A stretch of DNA of 64,000 nucleotides from Pomphorhynchus laevis (taxonomy: Eukaryota > Acanthocephala > Palaeacanthocephala > Echinorhynchida > Pomphorhynchidae), in NCBI GenBank assembly GCA_012934845.2, contig WNNJ02003839.1, forward strand, positions 372,001-436,000, written 5' to 3'. The translations under genes were made by a program, and so were the position numbers. Position 1 is the stretch's first letter, and the number at the start of each line of letters is the position of its first letter. Positions 22,979 through 34,019 of the stretch are shown here, piece after piece. The notes below the pieces were generated by a model that saw nothing but the letters and a program-made list of their open reading frames with translations, did no database searches and was not told the origin of the DNA.

Positions 22979-22985
22979 CATAAGA

Positions 22986-22988
<3 letters not shown>

Positions 22989-23038
<50 letters not shown>
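22989..23038. repeat. (TA)n microsatellite
   Basis: Uninterrupted TA dinucleotides for about 50 bp. Confidence 0.95.
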
Positions 23039-23040
<2 letters not shown>

Positions 23041-23410
23041 AAAATATATATAACTGTATTAAATACGGAAAAGTTAAATTTAAGTTTTTATATTCTTGAT
23101 TTATATATTTTACTATTTTCTGCTTGATGTTATTTTTATAGTAACCTAGTTCAAAATATGCATCTATTAAATTATCTAAATGATTTTGAAGAAAACCAAT
23201 ATCGTTACAAATTGTTGCAATTCTTAAAATTTCATTATTTAATGTATTATATTTTATATTATATGGTATGCATGAATGCTCATGTAAAAATATGTTTCTT
23301 GTAAATTTAAATATGTCCTCTTTACGGTATAAATTAATTGTAGTTTTAGTTAATGTTAATTTAATGTTCATATCTAGATATACACTTTCTTTATCATCAA
23401 TATTGGTTTT
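23039..23410 (-). mobile_element. PLE-N 3' RT fragment
   Basis: A minus frame of 110 codons (23371-23039) covers the RT C-terminus ([17 protein letters not shown], then [18 protein letters not shown]). The 3' UTR and module are absent; the microsatellite adjoins the end. Confidence 0.8.
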
Positions 23411-23424
23411 ATTAACAATATAAG

Positions 23425-24162
23425 TTTTCTAAGTTATTAAACTATTTGAATGATTTTGAAGAAAACCAATATCGTTACAAATTGTTGCAATTCTTAAAAT
23501 TCCATTATTTAATGTGTTATTTTCAATATTATACATGAATGCTCATGCAAAAATATGTTTCTTGTAAATTTAAATATGTCCTTTTAACGATATAAATTAC
23601 AGGTAGTTTTAATTGATACTAATTTAATGTTCATATCTAGATATTTACCTACGTTATCTTGTGTATCTTATTCTAATACAAAGTATATTATTTATCTATC
23701 CATAAAAATTTTCCCCTTAAATGTTTAGTTTCATTTTTAATAATATTTTGTTGATTTAATATTTTTTCGTTTTCTGTTTGATTGTATTTTTATAATAACT
23801 AGTTTAAAATATGTATCTATCAGAAAATTAATATCATTGTATATGCAATTCGTAAAATTTTACTATTTTACTAATAGTGTGTTGATTCATATATTTTGCT
23901 ATTTTCTGTTTGATTTTATTTTTATAGTAACCTAGTTTAAAATATGTCTCTATTGAATAATTTAAATGATTTTGAAGAAAGCCAATATCATTACATATTG
24001 TTGCAATTCTTAAAATTTCATTATTTAAGTATTATATTTAATATTATATGGTATGCATTAATGCTAATGCAAAAATGTTTCGTGTAATATGTCGTCTTTA
24101 CGATATAAATTAAAATTAGTTTTAATTGATGTTAATTTAATTTTTATCTCTATATATATGTT
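23425..24162 (-). mobile_element. Chain of PLE-N 3' fragments, last one cut by LINE D
   Basis: At least three short copies of the RT C-terminal region and 3' UTR follow head to tail (about 23430-23645, 23660-23830 and 23880-24162). Each carries the [10 protein letters not shown] and FLQNHLNN region in decayed form. The last one stops at the LINE D 3' end and resumes at 25955. Confidence 0.7.
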
Positions 24163-25952
24163 AAAAAAAGATTTATTTTAACGTGGCAAATGCGTGCCAG
24201 CACACACTTACATGACCACACAAAACAAAAATGTAAATCATGTGTCAAGAAGGTGTGAACGGACGAGGGGTTTGAATGTGATAAAGGAGGGAGCGCGGCG
24301 GATGTCGAGAGGGAGTTGATTCCAGGGGAGTGGGGCGGCGACGAGGAAGGATCGGAGACCGTAGTTATTGGAGTAATTGGGAACGTGGAGTAAGAGTGTA
24401 TGACGGGAACACAACAATAGCGAGGTGGGCGAGTGTCGTCTAAGAAAGGAAGGTTGATGAACGATGGGGAGCCGACAGTGATGAGACGAAAATTTACGAG
24501 AAAAAGGCGGAGTTTGACGCGGATGTGGATGGTGGGCCAAGGGAGTTGGACATATATGTGGATGTGTGGTCAAAGCGACGGAGACGAACGAGCACTCGAA
24601 CGGCGGTGTTGATTATTCGTTGTAAGGGTAAGATAATGGATTTTGGATAATTTGCGAAAAGGCTGAAGCAGCAATCGATTTTAGGGAAGAGAAACGATAA
24701 AAGAAGAGACATACAAGAACGGAAGTCGATAAGGGGGCGGATACGGCGAATGTCATGGAGAATTAAGTTAGACGAGCGGACCTTGTCGCGGACGAAGGGT
24801 TTAAGGGAAAGGTTATCATCGAAATGGAAGTCTAATAAAGCTAGATTGTGTACTATGTGGATGATTGATGATTCAAAAGATACAGTGGAAGGAGATATGC
24901 TTGGTTTACAGGGGAGAATCCACATTATTTAGGACTTGTCGGGGTTTAGAACGAGATAGAGATTGGAGAGACGTTTGTAGATAGAAGAAATACAGTTGGA
25001 TGCAGAAATGTTGATGTCGTGTATGTGATGTGCGGGTGCATGAGCATAGATGATGATGTCATCGGCGTATTGCATGACGTTAAAGGAGTAAGGTTTGATA
25101 AACGGAAAGAGATCTCTAAACAGAAGAGAGAAAGGCAGGAGACCTAGGACTGAACCTTGTGGGACACCGCAAAAAATATGGATGGGATGATGAATTAGAA
25201 CAGGCGCTAAAGGAACGGTCGGATTGATATGAAGCAAACTATGCTACGGACGAGGAAGAAAATCCGTAATCATAACGAAGGCGAGAAAGGAGGGCGGAGC
25301 GCTTGACAATGTCGAAGGCGGAGGAGAGGTCGAGGGAGATTAGAACACTATATAGAGCCTTGTCTCGAGAAATGAGTAAGTCGTTGTAAACTTTCATGCA
25401 GGCGATTTTTGTGGAGTGATTAGAGAGAAAAGCGGATTGGAACGGAGGATACAGATTGGATGTGGAGAGATAAGCGTTGATCTGCATTAAGATGAGGCGT
25501 TCTAAGAGCTTAGTGAGATGGGGCGATAGCTAGAAAGAAGGGAGGGGTCGAGCGATTGTTTCTCAAGGAGGGGACGAACGATTGCTGATTTTCAGTGCGA
25601 AGGGAAGATACGACTGCGGATGGACGAGTTAAACAAGGTTGTGAGAAAAAGGTATTTTGATGAGCATATGGATTTTAGTATTTGTGTAGTCAGGGGATCG
25701 GTAAGTGAGGTTTTGCTCGGCAAGGACATGAGGACAGATGAGACTTCGGTAGGTGATACAGAGAGAAGATGAAATAGTTCTTGAAGGATGAGGCTATGCG
25801 TGGCAGAGTAGGATATGATGGAGACCGGGGTTTGAGAGAGCAACGTGGATACTTTGGTCTGGAGAAATGTCGAATAATCACGGGGATTGATGTTGCAAGG
25901 CGAAGAGGATATGTAAATACAACATATTTACAGTATGTTGTATTGTAAATAC
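24163..25952 (-). mobile_element. LINE D, CR1/Rex1-like non-LTR retroelement, 5'-truncated
   Basis: Minus-strand RT with ISLDLSSAFDIVKRSALLSR, CGVPQGSVLG and MQYADDIIIYAH, and a C-terminal AAPLPWNQLPLDIRRAPSF box typical of CR1/L2/Rex1 elements. Frames: 25843-25592, 25487-25239, 25237-24929, 24925-24494 and 24573-24238, so about four breaks. The 3' end reads CATTTGCCAC then AAAATAAAT, similar to LINE E. It is inserted within a PLE-N copy. GC and strand composition (C-rich sense strand) differ sharply from the flanks. Confidence 0.8.
24929..25487 (-). pseudogene. LINE D reverse transcriptase palm
   Basis: Motif A (LISLDLSSAFDIVKR) lies in 25487-25239; motifs B (GVPQGSVLGLLPFSLLF) and C (YADD) in 25237-24929, separated by one frame break. 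The motifs themselves are intact, suggesting a fairly young insertion. Confidence 0.75.
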
Positions 25953-25954
25953 CT

Positions 25955-26010
25955 TTATCATCAATATTAGTTATAATGCAAGATAACATTCTGGGTAAAA
26001 TCAATTTTTT
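25955..26010 (-). mobile_element. PLE-N fragment, continuation beyond LINE D
   Basis: TTTATCATCAATATTAGTT and the following bases match the PLE-N coding region that directly continues the fragment ending at 24162. The two pieces are halves of one PLE-N copy split by LINE D. Confidence 0.6.
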
Positions 26011-26245
26011 TGACGAAGCATCCCGAGAGTGAAAATCAAAAAATAATGTTATTAATATTTCGGATGGACACGCAGAATTTTTTAATTGTATATTTAAGAC
26101 AATTTTTAAAATTGTTTTGAATTTTTTAAAATTGTCTTAAAATTTAAGTATTTAACTGGGTAAAGGGATGTATGTCCAGCCGAATTATCAATATAATTTT
26201 TTTTTGATTGCACTTTTGCGACGCTTCGCAAAAACATAAATATAA
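26007..26245. repeat. Fold-back (MITE-like) inverted repeat
   Basis: Arms of about 65 bp (26007-26075 and 26170-26240) pair imperfectly. They share TTTTTG-CGAAGC, AATCAAAAAA and ATATTTCGG-type segments. No coding content. A partial relative occurs near 18404. Confidence 0.5.
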
Positions 26246-26546
26246 GTTATATTAAAAATAAAGCTAATTGAATAAATTTGTTCATATATAACATAAATAA
26301 TTATAAATAATTGTTATATAAGACTATAATTTATATAAAGTTAAAATTTTAAATATATTGAAACATATCATATCTGAGTCTATGTATTTTATACCATAAA
26401 TAAAAATAAAGAAGAATAATAAATAATTTTATAAGATTTTATACAATTTATATTTATATCTAATTTAAATTATAGATTCAAATTTTAAATAAAAATCAAT
26501 TTTATGAATTGTCCTTTAAATAGCAGACGATGTATGAGGATAAAAA

Positions 26547-26780
26547 TTATAGATCATCGTGAGGAACTGCTATGTAATCAAATTTCGACCCCTATTCCTC
26601 TACCCGACATAACAGCGGGGCCAAATACACGCTAATGACGTATTTCCTCTGAAGATATTTGATTTTTTAGTATACGTTATTCTAATAGAAATCATATTGT
26701 TTATTATCCATCCACAAAATTTTTTGCTTTATAGTATAAATAAATTTAATAATATTTTGTTGATTTATACTTCTCCATGA
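26547..26780 (-). mobile_element. PLE-N module plus 3' UTR piece
   Basis: Module at 26652-26547; its base changes keep pairing (GGCCCC with GGGGTC; CTGTTATG with CATAGCAG, both using G-U). A short 3' UTR follows, then unrelated AT-rich sequence. Confidence 0.7.
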
Positions 26781-27004
26781 TATTAAATAGAAAACATTTA
26801 TCAAACTTGCTTGAAAATAAGCAGAAAAATAATGTCGTATCAGCAATATATAGTTTATGTATTTCTGGTTGTATTCCGAGACAACAAAGTCCACAGGGCA
26901 ATAATAACTTGTCAGTAGAATAAATCAGATACCTAAACATACGTATTTTATGCTAAATATAAACAAAATACAATTTATATTAAGATTTTCTAGAATTTGG
27001 CTTT

Positions 27005-28077
27005 TTGGATTTTGGCCCTTATTCCCTTGCCCAACATAGTAGCGAGGCCGAATACATGCTTATGACGTATTTCTTCTGAAATTTGAGTAACTAGACTATT
27101 TCCTGCTTAAATTTATTTTTACAGTAACCTGGTTCAGAATATGTATCTATAAAATTATTTAAATGATTTTGAAGAAATACAAAATCGTTACAAATTGTTG
27201 CAATTCATAAAATTTCGTTATTTAATGCATTATATTTAATATTATATGCATGCATGCCCACGCAAAATTACGTTTCTTGTAATATTTATTTCTTACGATA
27301 TAAATTTATAATCGTTTTAATTTGTGTTAACTTGATTTTAATATCTAAATATGCACATTCTTTATCATTAATATTGGTTTTATTAAGAAATGAGGCTACC
27401 TGAATAAATTCGTTCGCTTATTGAATAAAATTTGCTAGAATTAAATACATATATCATCAATATATCGAAAGATATATTTCATATCTTTATATAATTTAGA
27501 TTTATTTTTAAACAGTTATGAACAAATTCATATTCTATAAAGCTTAATAATAAGTCAGCTATAATTAGGCTACTATTACCTCTCATTGGAACACTTTTTA
27601 TTCGTCCAAATATGGATGTCACTACCTTTAAATAATTTTGATTTATTAAAAAATTTAAGGATTTTAATAATTCAATTTTTCATATATTTATATTTACTTG
27701 ATTGAATTTTTTGTTAGCTAGCCGTTATAGTTATTATATTATATATATGTATATCTCTTTCCGAATATAAGATTAATTAATTTTTCTAATGCATCTTTAA
27801 TATTTGCTAAATCTAGATTTGTATAAAGCGTACTAAAATCGTACGTATTTATATTCTTAAATTATGTTCCTTTTTTCTGTTCTAAAATTCTTTTGTAGAA
27901 TTACTACTGAAATTGTGTTTTATACCAGTATTAATTTCGATTACCTTGCAATATTTTTTAAAATGTGCTATAATTACTTTGAGTATTTTATTCATATAAA
28001 CAGAAAGCGGTTTTAATGTACATTTAAACGCACTACATATGAATCTAGGTTTTATTGGATTTTTATGTAATTTTGGA
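27005..28077 (-). mobile_element. PLE-N copy, 5'-truncated
   Basis: Partial module (27079-27005), 3' UTR and RT back to the [15 protein letters not shown] region near 28070. Frame broken in several places. The palm is present: motif B near 27560 and the RYIDD region near 27460 are recognisable. Confidence 0.75.
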
Positions 28078-28079
28078 GA

Positions 28080-29120
28080 TGTAATTACGACTATATAACA
28101 TTAGAATAATATATCACGACTCATCGGTATAGAACAATCTCTACTGCAGATGGGTATTCATATGCATTACAATAATAATGTTCTTTGGTTTCTAGCACAT
28201 TGAAAAATTTAATACTTAAATAAAAATTAAGTTATTACTTTTATCTAAATTTAGTGATTAATACTTTATTTTGCGTCTACCGCAATTAAACGCTTAAAAT
28301 GAATTATCATTTTATTGACTCTCAAATTTAAATTAGTAAATTTTATGTTTCTTGTATCATCTTGTAATTTGGGCGTTTTGATTGTATCCATTATTTAAAT
28401 TTTAAAATATATTCCATATGCTAATTTCAATATTTGTATTGAGAATAAATATTTCGATGGATTCAATTATTATAACATGTTAGACTTTAAAGTTTAAATT
28501 TTTATATAAAAATAATACGAAGAATTATACCAAATAAAAATTATAATTTAAAGAATCATAATAAAGGTAACATTTGACTATTTTATATAAGAGTCAAGTT
28601 TTTATTCCACAGTAAGTTATGTTGTTCAAATCTTAATATGATTACATTTTGCATTTATTCGATTCAACAGTAATTACAGCTTATTAACGATTGACTGTAT
28701 CTTATAAAAATTCCGGAAACTACTTTAAAGCAATATAATTGATATATTTGTCATTTATATAAACGATGTCATTCATATTTTATTAATATAAACGGGTAAT
28801 CTTTGAAAGTTCGTATAAAAATATGAACTAAAATTTAAGAGCCATACAAATTTCGCAAGACTGAAATATCTCGGTGTAACTTCAGTCATTGTATTGTAGT
28901 CAACTAGTAATTTTTTCTGCAAAGTAAATAAAATTCAAGGGAACCAATAAAGTGTTTTCTTAATATTGCACTATTTTGGTGGTAACTGATCTACAATTAT
29001 TTTAGCAAATTAGGCATGAAGTTCTACAAGTTTTGCGATACACTGCTTTAAAATTATCAGTGCTTTATTCTGCAAGCCTACAATCTCTTTACCAAAATAT
29101 TTCCGAACGCGTTTTTATAT
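28080..29120. other. AT-rich DNA, no firm gene
   Basis: Nothing recognisable. A minus-strand open stretch near 28915-28765 follows an acceptor-like TTTGCAG, but its phase does not fit the neighbouring candidate exon. Confidence 0.35.
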
Positions 29121-29125
29121 TTTAC

Positions 29126-29254
29126 CTGGATGGTGACTGTTGTTATTTTTTGCTTGCATTTCATCAAATTCCTGTCCGTTGTTACTAATCTCACATGAGC
29201 CATTTTTTAATTGACATGGCATTTGTTTTTGCTCAGAATTTGCTCTATTTCTCT
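29126..29254 (-). CDS. Candidate host exon, unrecognised
   Basis: On the minus strand, an acceptor-like TATATATATAG precedes 129 nt open in one frame (RNRANSEQKQMPC, then ISNNGQEFDEMQAKNNN), ending at a donor CCAG|GTAAAA. GC content and amino-acid mix are coding-like. No other exon of the gene is secured, and the peptide is low in complexity, so chance remains possible. Confidence 0.25.
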
Positions 29255-29439
29255 CTATATATATAGAAGACATGTGACAGATTCACACAATAATGCGCTT
29301 ATCAGTTTTAGTAATTATTTAAATATTAAAGCACTGAATTCTGCGTAACAAAGATACCGGTTTGCTTTTCTTTTTCCGAGTTTCTTCTGACGCTAATTTT
29401 TTTGACAGCAAATATTGGATTCATTTGAAAAAAAATTTT

Positions 29440-29600
29440 CTATTTACTGCTACAGTTAGTTAACACACCAGCAGAACTCAATTACTTCATGGTACACAAT
29501 TATAGTTTATTCTATAGATTTGACCGGCTTAATGTTTTGTATACTCTGAACGTTAGCAAACCGATATTGCAGGATAATTAAAGTCCCTGATTGGAATGAA
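29440..29600 (+). repeat. Dispersed repeat, copy 1 (copy 2 at 32085-32270)
   Basis: Shares ACCAGCAGAACT and, 100 bp later, GTATACTCTGAACGTTAGC followed by AACCGATAT with 32085-32270, same orientation. Unclassified. Confidence 0.55.
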
Positions 29601-30179
29601 TTTTAATAGTCAGTTAAATGTGCTATTCGAGTACAAATAATACAATATATTACAGTAAAACCTAGAAATTAATTAAAAGGATGCAATGACAGATACATTT
29701 TGATGACTAGAATACATTGACAAATTGTTTGTCAATGAACTTTGTCAAAGTTCAAATGCAAATTTCTTACTTTTATTGCAATTTTTCAAATAAAATTCCT
29801 CGCAACCAGATTCTATTGCAACTACATTTTCATGACATTTTTATTAAATTCGTGTAATTTGTGTTGAAATTTTCGGGATAATATAGTCTTTTTTCTTGCG
29901 TTTTAATGTTTATCTGTGACTATTGAAACCCGTCACATAGTGAAGTTACTCGGCTTGGCTAAAATTGCATGTAAGCATCATTATTTGTTTTATCTTGGAT
30001 AAAGTTTGTCGTTACATATTCGATTATTGAACACAACCGCATGTTTGGCAATATCTAACCGTTTAATTAAATATCGTAGTCTGAAACACCATGCTACTGA
30101 CAACTTCGCAATCATAAATAACTGTTTGAATTGGCAAATCAGGTGTTTTTACGGTTTTATTTTATAGTTTTATTAAGAT

Positions 30180-30740
30180 CAAATTTAAACTCCTAAGTGG
30201 AAAGTTTTATTGATAGATAATAAATAATGTACTCTAAATATCAGAGTATATATCATATTATATCATATTATTATGATATAATAAATTTAACACATTAAAT
30301 AATGAAATTTTAAAAATTGCCATAATAAATAATAATAATATCGGTTTAACTTATATCGTGAAAACAAATGATCAATATTTCTTATTAAAAAGGAAATATG
30401 ATGTATCGTCTGTTATTTATTAGTCAATTTATAAAAATTGATTTTTATGAATATTATTAAAACTAATATTATGAATTATAAAATATTACACAATATAATA
30501 CATTAAATAATGGAATTTTAAGAATTGCAACAATATGTAATGATATTGGTTTTCTTCAAAATCATTTAAATAATTTAATAGATGCATATTTTAAACTAGG
30601 TTACTATAAAAATAACATCAAGCAGAAAATAGTAAAATATATAAATCAACACAATAATATAAAGAATAAATTTAAACTCTTGAGTCCCAAATTTTTATGG
30701 ATGGATAATAAATAATATACTTTGTATTAGAATAAGATAC
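30180..30740 (+). mobile_element. PLE-N fragments (plus strand)
   Basis: Short 3' UTR and RT C-terminal pieces (30180-30250, 30288-30345, 30400-30450) precede a better copy of the last ~75 RT codons and 3' UTR (30495-30740) that leads into the module at 30754. Confidence 0.7.
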
Positions 30741-30753
30741 TAGATAGTCATTT

Positions 30754-30860
30754 CAGAGGAAATACATCATTAGCATGTATTTGGCCCGGCTGCTATGTTG
30801 GGTAGAGGGGTTAGGGGCCGAAACCTGATAGCATAGCAGTTCCTCCTGATGACCTCTAAT
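30754..30860 (+). ncRNA. PLE-N structured module, well preserved
   Basis: Nearly identical to the reference copy at 15672-15779, including closing stem, hairpin and both pseudoknot helices (GGCCC with GGGCC; CTGCTATG with CATAGCAG). It is followed within 10 bp by RT coding sequence of another copy, a head-to-tail junction. Confidence 0.6.
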
Positions 30861-30861
30861 C

Positions 30862-31200
30862 CTTATCGTAAAGATGACATATTTAAATTTACAAGAAACA
30901 TATTTTTGCATGAGCATTCATGCATACCATATAATATGAAATATAATATATTAAATAATGAAATTTTAAGAATTGCAACAATATGTAATGATATTGGCTT
31001 TCTTCAAAATCATTTAAATAATTTAATAGATACATATTTTAAATTAGGTTACTATAAAAATAACATCAAACAGAAAATAGTAAAATATATAAATCAACAC
31101 AATAATATTAAAAATAAATTTTAAGTGTTAAGTGAAAAGTTTTCATTGATAGATAATAAATAAAATACTCTAATAAATAAAAAATAAATAAAATAATAAA
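30862..31200 (+). mobile_element. PLE-N 5'-truncated copy (RT C-terminus and 3' UTR)
   Basis: The frame to 31124 encodes [19 protein letters not shown] through [19 protein letters not shown] to the RT stop. It starts abruptly after the preceding module and leads into the module at 31235. Confidence 0.8.
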
Positions 31201-31234
31201 TAAAATAGAATAAGATACTGCTCAAGCAAATTTC

Positions 31235-31342
31235 ATTAGAGGAAATACGTCATTGCCATGTATTTGGCCTCGCTACAATGTTGCGTCGAGGAATATAAGC
31301 TGAAACATTATGGCATAGCAGTTCCTCCTTATAATCTCTAAT
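31235..31342 (+). repeat. PLE-N module, diverged copy
   Basis: Hairpin kept with a G-U pair; the closing stem is changed but extended (ATTAGAG pairs with CTCTAAT). Pseudoknot helix 1 is weakened. Confidence 0.6.
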
Positions 31343-31396
31343 ACTTATTGGATCGAATAAATTGTTCGAATAAATTGATCGAATAATCAATTTTTG

Positions 31397-31503
31397 TCTG
31401 AGGAAATACGTCATTAGCGCGTATTTGGCCGCGCTGCTATGATGTGTCTAAGAATAAGGGCCAAAACCTGAAAACATAGCAGTACCTCCTGATGACCTCT
31501 AAT
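31397..31503 (+). repeat. PLE-N module, near-solo copy
   Basis: Only ~55 bp separate it from the previous module, with no RT sequence between. Hairpin position 7 is G-C here instead of A-U; helix 2 is perfect. Confidence 0.65.
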
Positions 31504-31589
31504 CCCTATTTTGATACAACGTTTGCTATTTATTAGTCAATTCATAAAAGTTGATTTTTATTTTAAGCTTTAATAATAATTTTAACTTT

Positions 31590-31946
31590 AATTTTAACTA
31601 TAATACATTAAATAATGAAATTTTTTGAATTGCCATAATACGTAATGATATTGTATAACTTCAAAATTATTTAAATAATTTAATAGCGTTACTATAAAAA
31701 TAAAATCAAAAAGAAAATAGTAAAATATATAAATCAACACAATAATATTAAAAATAAATTTAAAATCTTAATCGTAAAATATTTGTGGATGAATAATAGA
31801 TAATATACTTTGTATTAGAATAAGATACTATATAACCAAATTTAATCAGAGGAAATACGTCATTAGCATGTATTTGACCCCGCTGCAATGTTGGTTTGAG
31901 GAATAAAGGTCGAAACCCGGTACATAGCAATTCGTCCTGATGACAA
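31590..31946 (+). mobile_element. PLE-N 3' fragment with module
   Basis: Decayed RT C-terminus (31600-31730), 3' UTR and module (31847-31946). In the module GACC pairs with GGTC where other copies have GGCC with GGCC, a compensatory change. Confidence 0.7.
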
Positions 31947-32084
31947 GAGAAATATATTCCATTTTGAAATAAACATTTTAAAGTGTATATTTTATAATTT
32001 TTATATAAAGTACAAAATATGTAAACTTATGTATTCAATTGAAACAAAATACGTAGACAGCTGGTATTCCATTGAAATATTTTT

Positions 32085-32270
32085 ACCGCTACATTTGGTT
32101 AACACCAGCAGAACTAGAGTACATCTAAGTGGTCAGTTATATTTTATTCCATAGCGTTGAGTAGTTTTACGTTTCGTATACTCTGAACGTTAGCGAACCG
32201 ATATCTCAAGATATCTATCGTTTTCTACGATATAGCAGGATATTTAAACGATATCACAGGATATATTCAT
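32085..32270 (+). repeat. Dispersed repeat, copy 2
   Basis: Partner of 29440-29600. Followed by a cluster of short palindromic GATATC-type words. Confidence 0.55.
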
Positions 32271-32279
32271 TTTAAATAC

Positions 32280-33060
32280 AAAATTGAGTATTGTTAATTT
32301 TTTATGTTTAACAAAAACTGCCATTAATTTAATACATTAATTAATTAATCATTAATTAATTAATTTAATAAAGTAAATTTTTTGATTAAAAGCAATTTCA
32401 GGTGGTTATTTTCAGCAAACATTTTGTTAAATTCGATTTGACGAAACACCACTCGAAATGAATTACGATTTTTCTACAAAATAATTGTTAATTATATTAA
32501 ATAATTTTTAAATTTTTATTTTAATAATCGTTTCAATTTAAAGCAAGTATCTTATATAGATATTCTCATTAATATAACTCTTTATAATTGCATATATTGT
32601 TTACATTATTTTTAATGTGAATTGTATATCCTTTATAATGACTGCTAATTCATTTATGTTTTTTATTATGATTCATCACATTGATTTACGGAGCTTTTTG
32701 CTGCTGGTTACAGATTCGTTGAATCATTTTTACAAGTATGAAATTGAAAATAGTGTCTATTACACAGTTAACTACTTTGAAATGTATTCGTGCAATAAAA
32801 TGACTTATTTGCAAAATGTTTTTAAGACTGAAATCGATAACGAATATATTATTTCAAATGAAATCTGAAAGTATTTAACATTATCGTAGCATAAAAGCTA
32901 TTTGTAATCAATCTTTTGCTTTTTGTAGCCATCAATAAATCAGCAATTTGTCAAGGAATAACAGTTGCTTACAGTATATAACTTCAAAATTGCAGATTAA
33001 ATACTATAAATTGCCTGAACGTAGACTAATTTGACAAGCTCGATAATTTCGAAATGCCGT
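32280..33060. other. AT-rich DNA upstream of the RNF19-like gene
   Basis: Probably promoter, 5' UTR or 5' intron of the gene starting at 33068. A CAG directly before that ATG could be a splice acceptor. No promoter element can be assigned. Confidence 0.35.
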
Positions 33061-33067
33061 TTATCAG

Positions 33068-34019
33068 ATGAAAAGTGAAACATCTAGCTTATTGAATAGA
33101 ACAGTTGTATCTATGAATGACGAGTTAGGATCCTGCTCGTCTTCCATCGGTTCTTCTATATCTAGATTTTACCTAGAGTCCGGTGAAGGTAATTCCGATG
33201 ATAACGAAATAGAAGGAGGTTCGTCGTCCTTACATACTTCAATACTGTGGCGTCGACTATCAGAACTGATTCGTTTTACACTATCCAGATCTCATCGATT
33301 GAGCCTATCTTCTAATATAGGATCAAAACCGCAAACGCCGAATACTGGCAATGCTGAAAAAGTTGTCCTTCTTCAAGATGAGAGTAATCCCATAGCTGAA
33401 AAGCGTTCAAAGGGAATTGTATTATGTCGACTATGCTTATCAGATTATCTATTGTCAGATCTTATTAGTTTGGAAAGAAGTTGTGGGCACAGGTTTTGTG
33501 CAAATTGCCTAAAGGAAATGATCACATTGTCGATTAGTGAAGGAAGGATTATGATCGAATGCCCGCTTATTGAGTGTAATCAGTACATTCACCCAAGTGA
33601 TATATCGCAAATTGTAGGCGAACACAATCCAATTATTTTAAAATACGAACAGTTTATGGTTCGCAGAGTATTGCTAACCATTCCGGATAGCAGGTGGTGC
33701 CCGGTGCCTGACTGCTCGTATGCGGTGATAGCCACCGGTTGCGCAAGCTGTCCGCTGTTAACTTGCGAACTTTGTAATACTGAGTTTTGCTACCACTGCC
33801 AGCAGTTATGGCATCCAAATCAAACGTGCAAGGAGGCCGCTGCTAATATCATGATGAGGGCATCTTCGACCAGCAAACGCGCTTCCAAGTCTAAACGATG
33901 TACAAAATCAAGTGGATCGAGCCGTCAACAAAGAAAGAACAGAGATAGAAGAGGCCAGATTTGGTTAACGCACAAATACGACAATTTTAGCTACACAGCT
34001 GTATTCGAAAAGAAAATGA
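33068..34019 (+). CDS. RNF19: RNF19-like exon 1 (N-terminus, RING1, IBR)
   Basis: ATG to donor ATGA|GTAAGT. Encodes an acidic/Ser-rich N-terminus, RING1 (CRLC...CGHRFCANC) and IBR ([25 protein letters not shown]), then a basic linker. Ends in phase 1. The intron that follows is only 61 bp. Confidence 0.93.

Noticed and set aside
28765-28915. Minus-strand exon after TTTGCAG (LVDYNTMTEVTPRYFSLAKF)
   Set aside because: Phase does not fit the candidate exon at 29126-29254, and there is no independent support.
32617-32868. Plus-strand open frame 200 bp upstream of the RNF19-like start
   Set aside because: Hydrophobic, Tyr/Asn-rich translation of AT-rich DNA; no family, no splice link to the RNF19-like exon 1.
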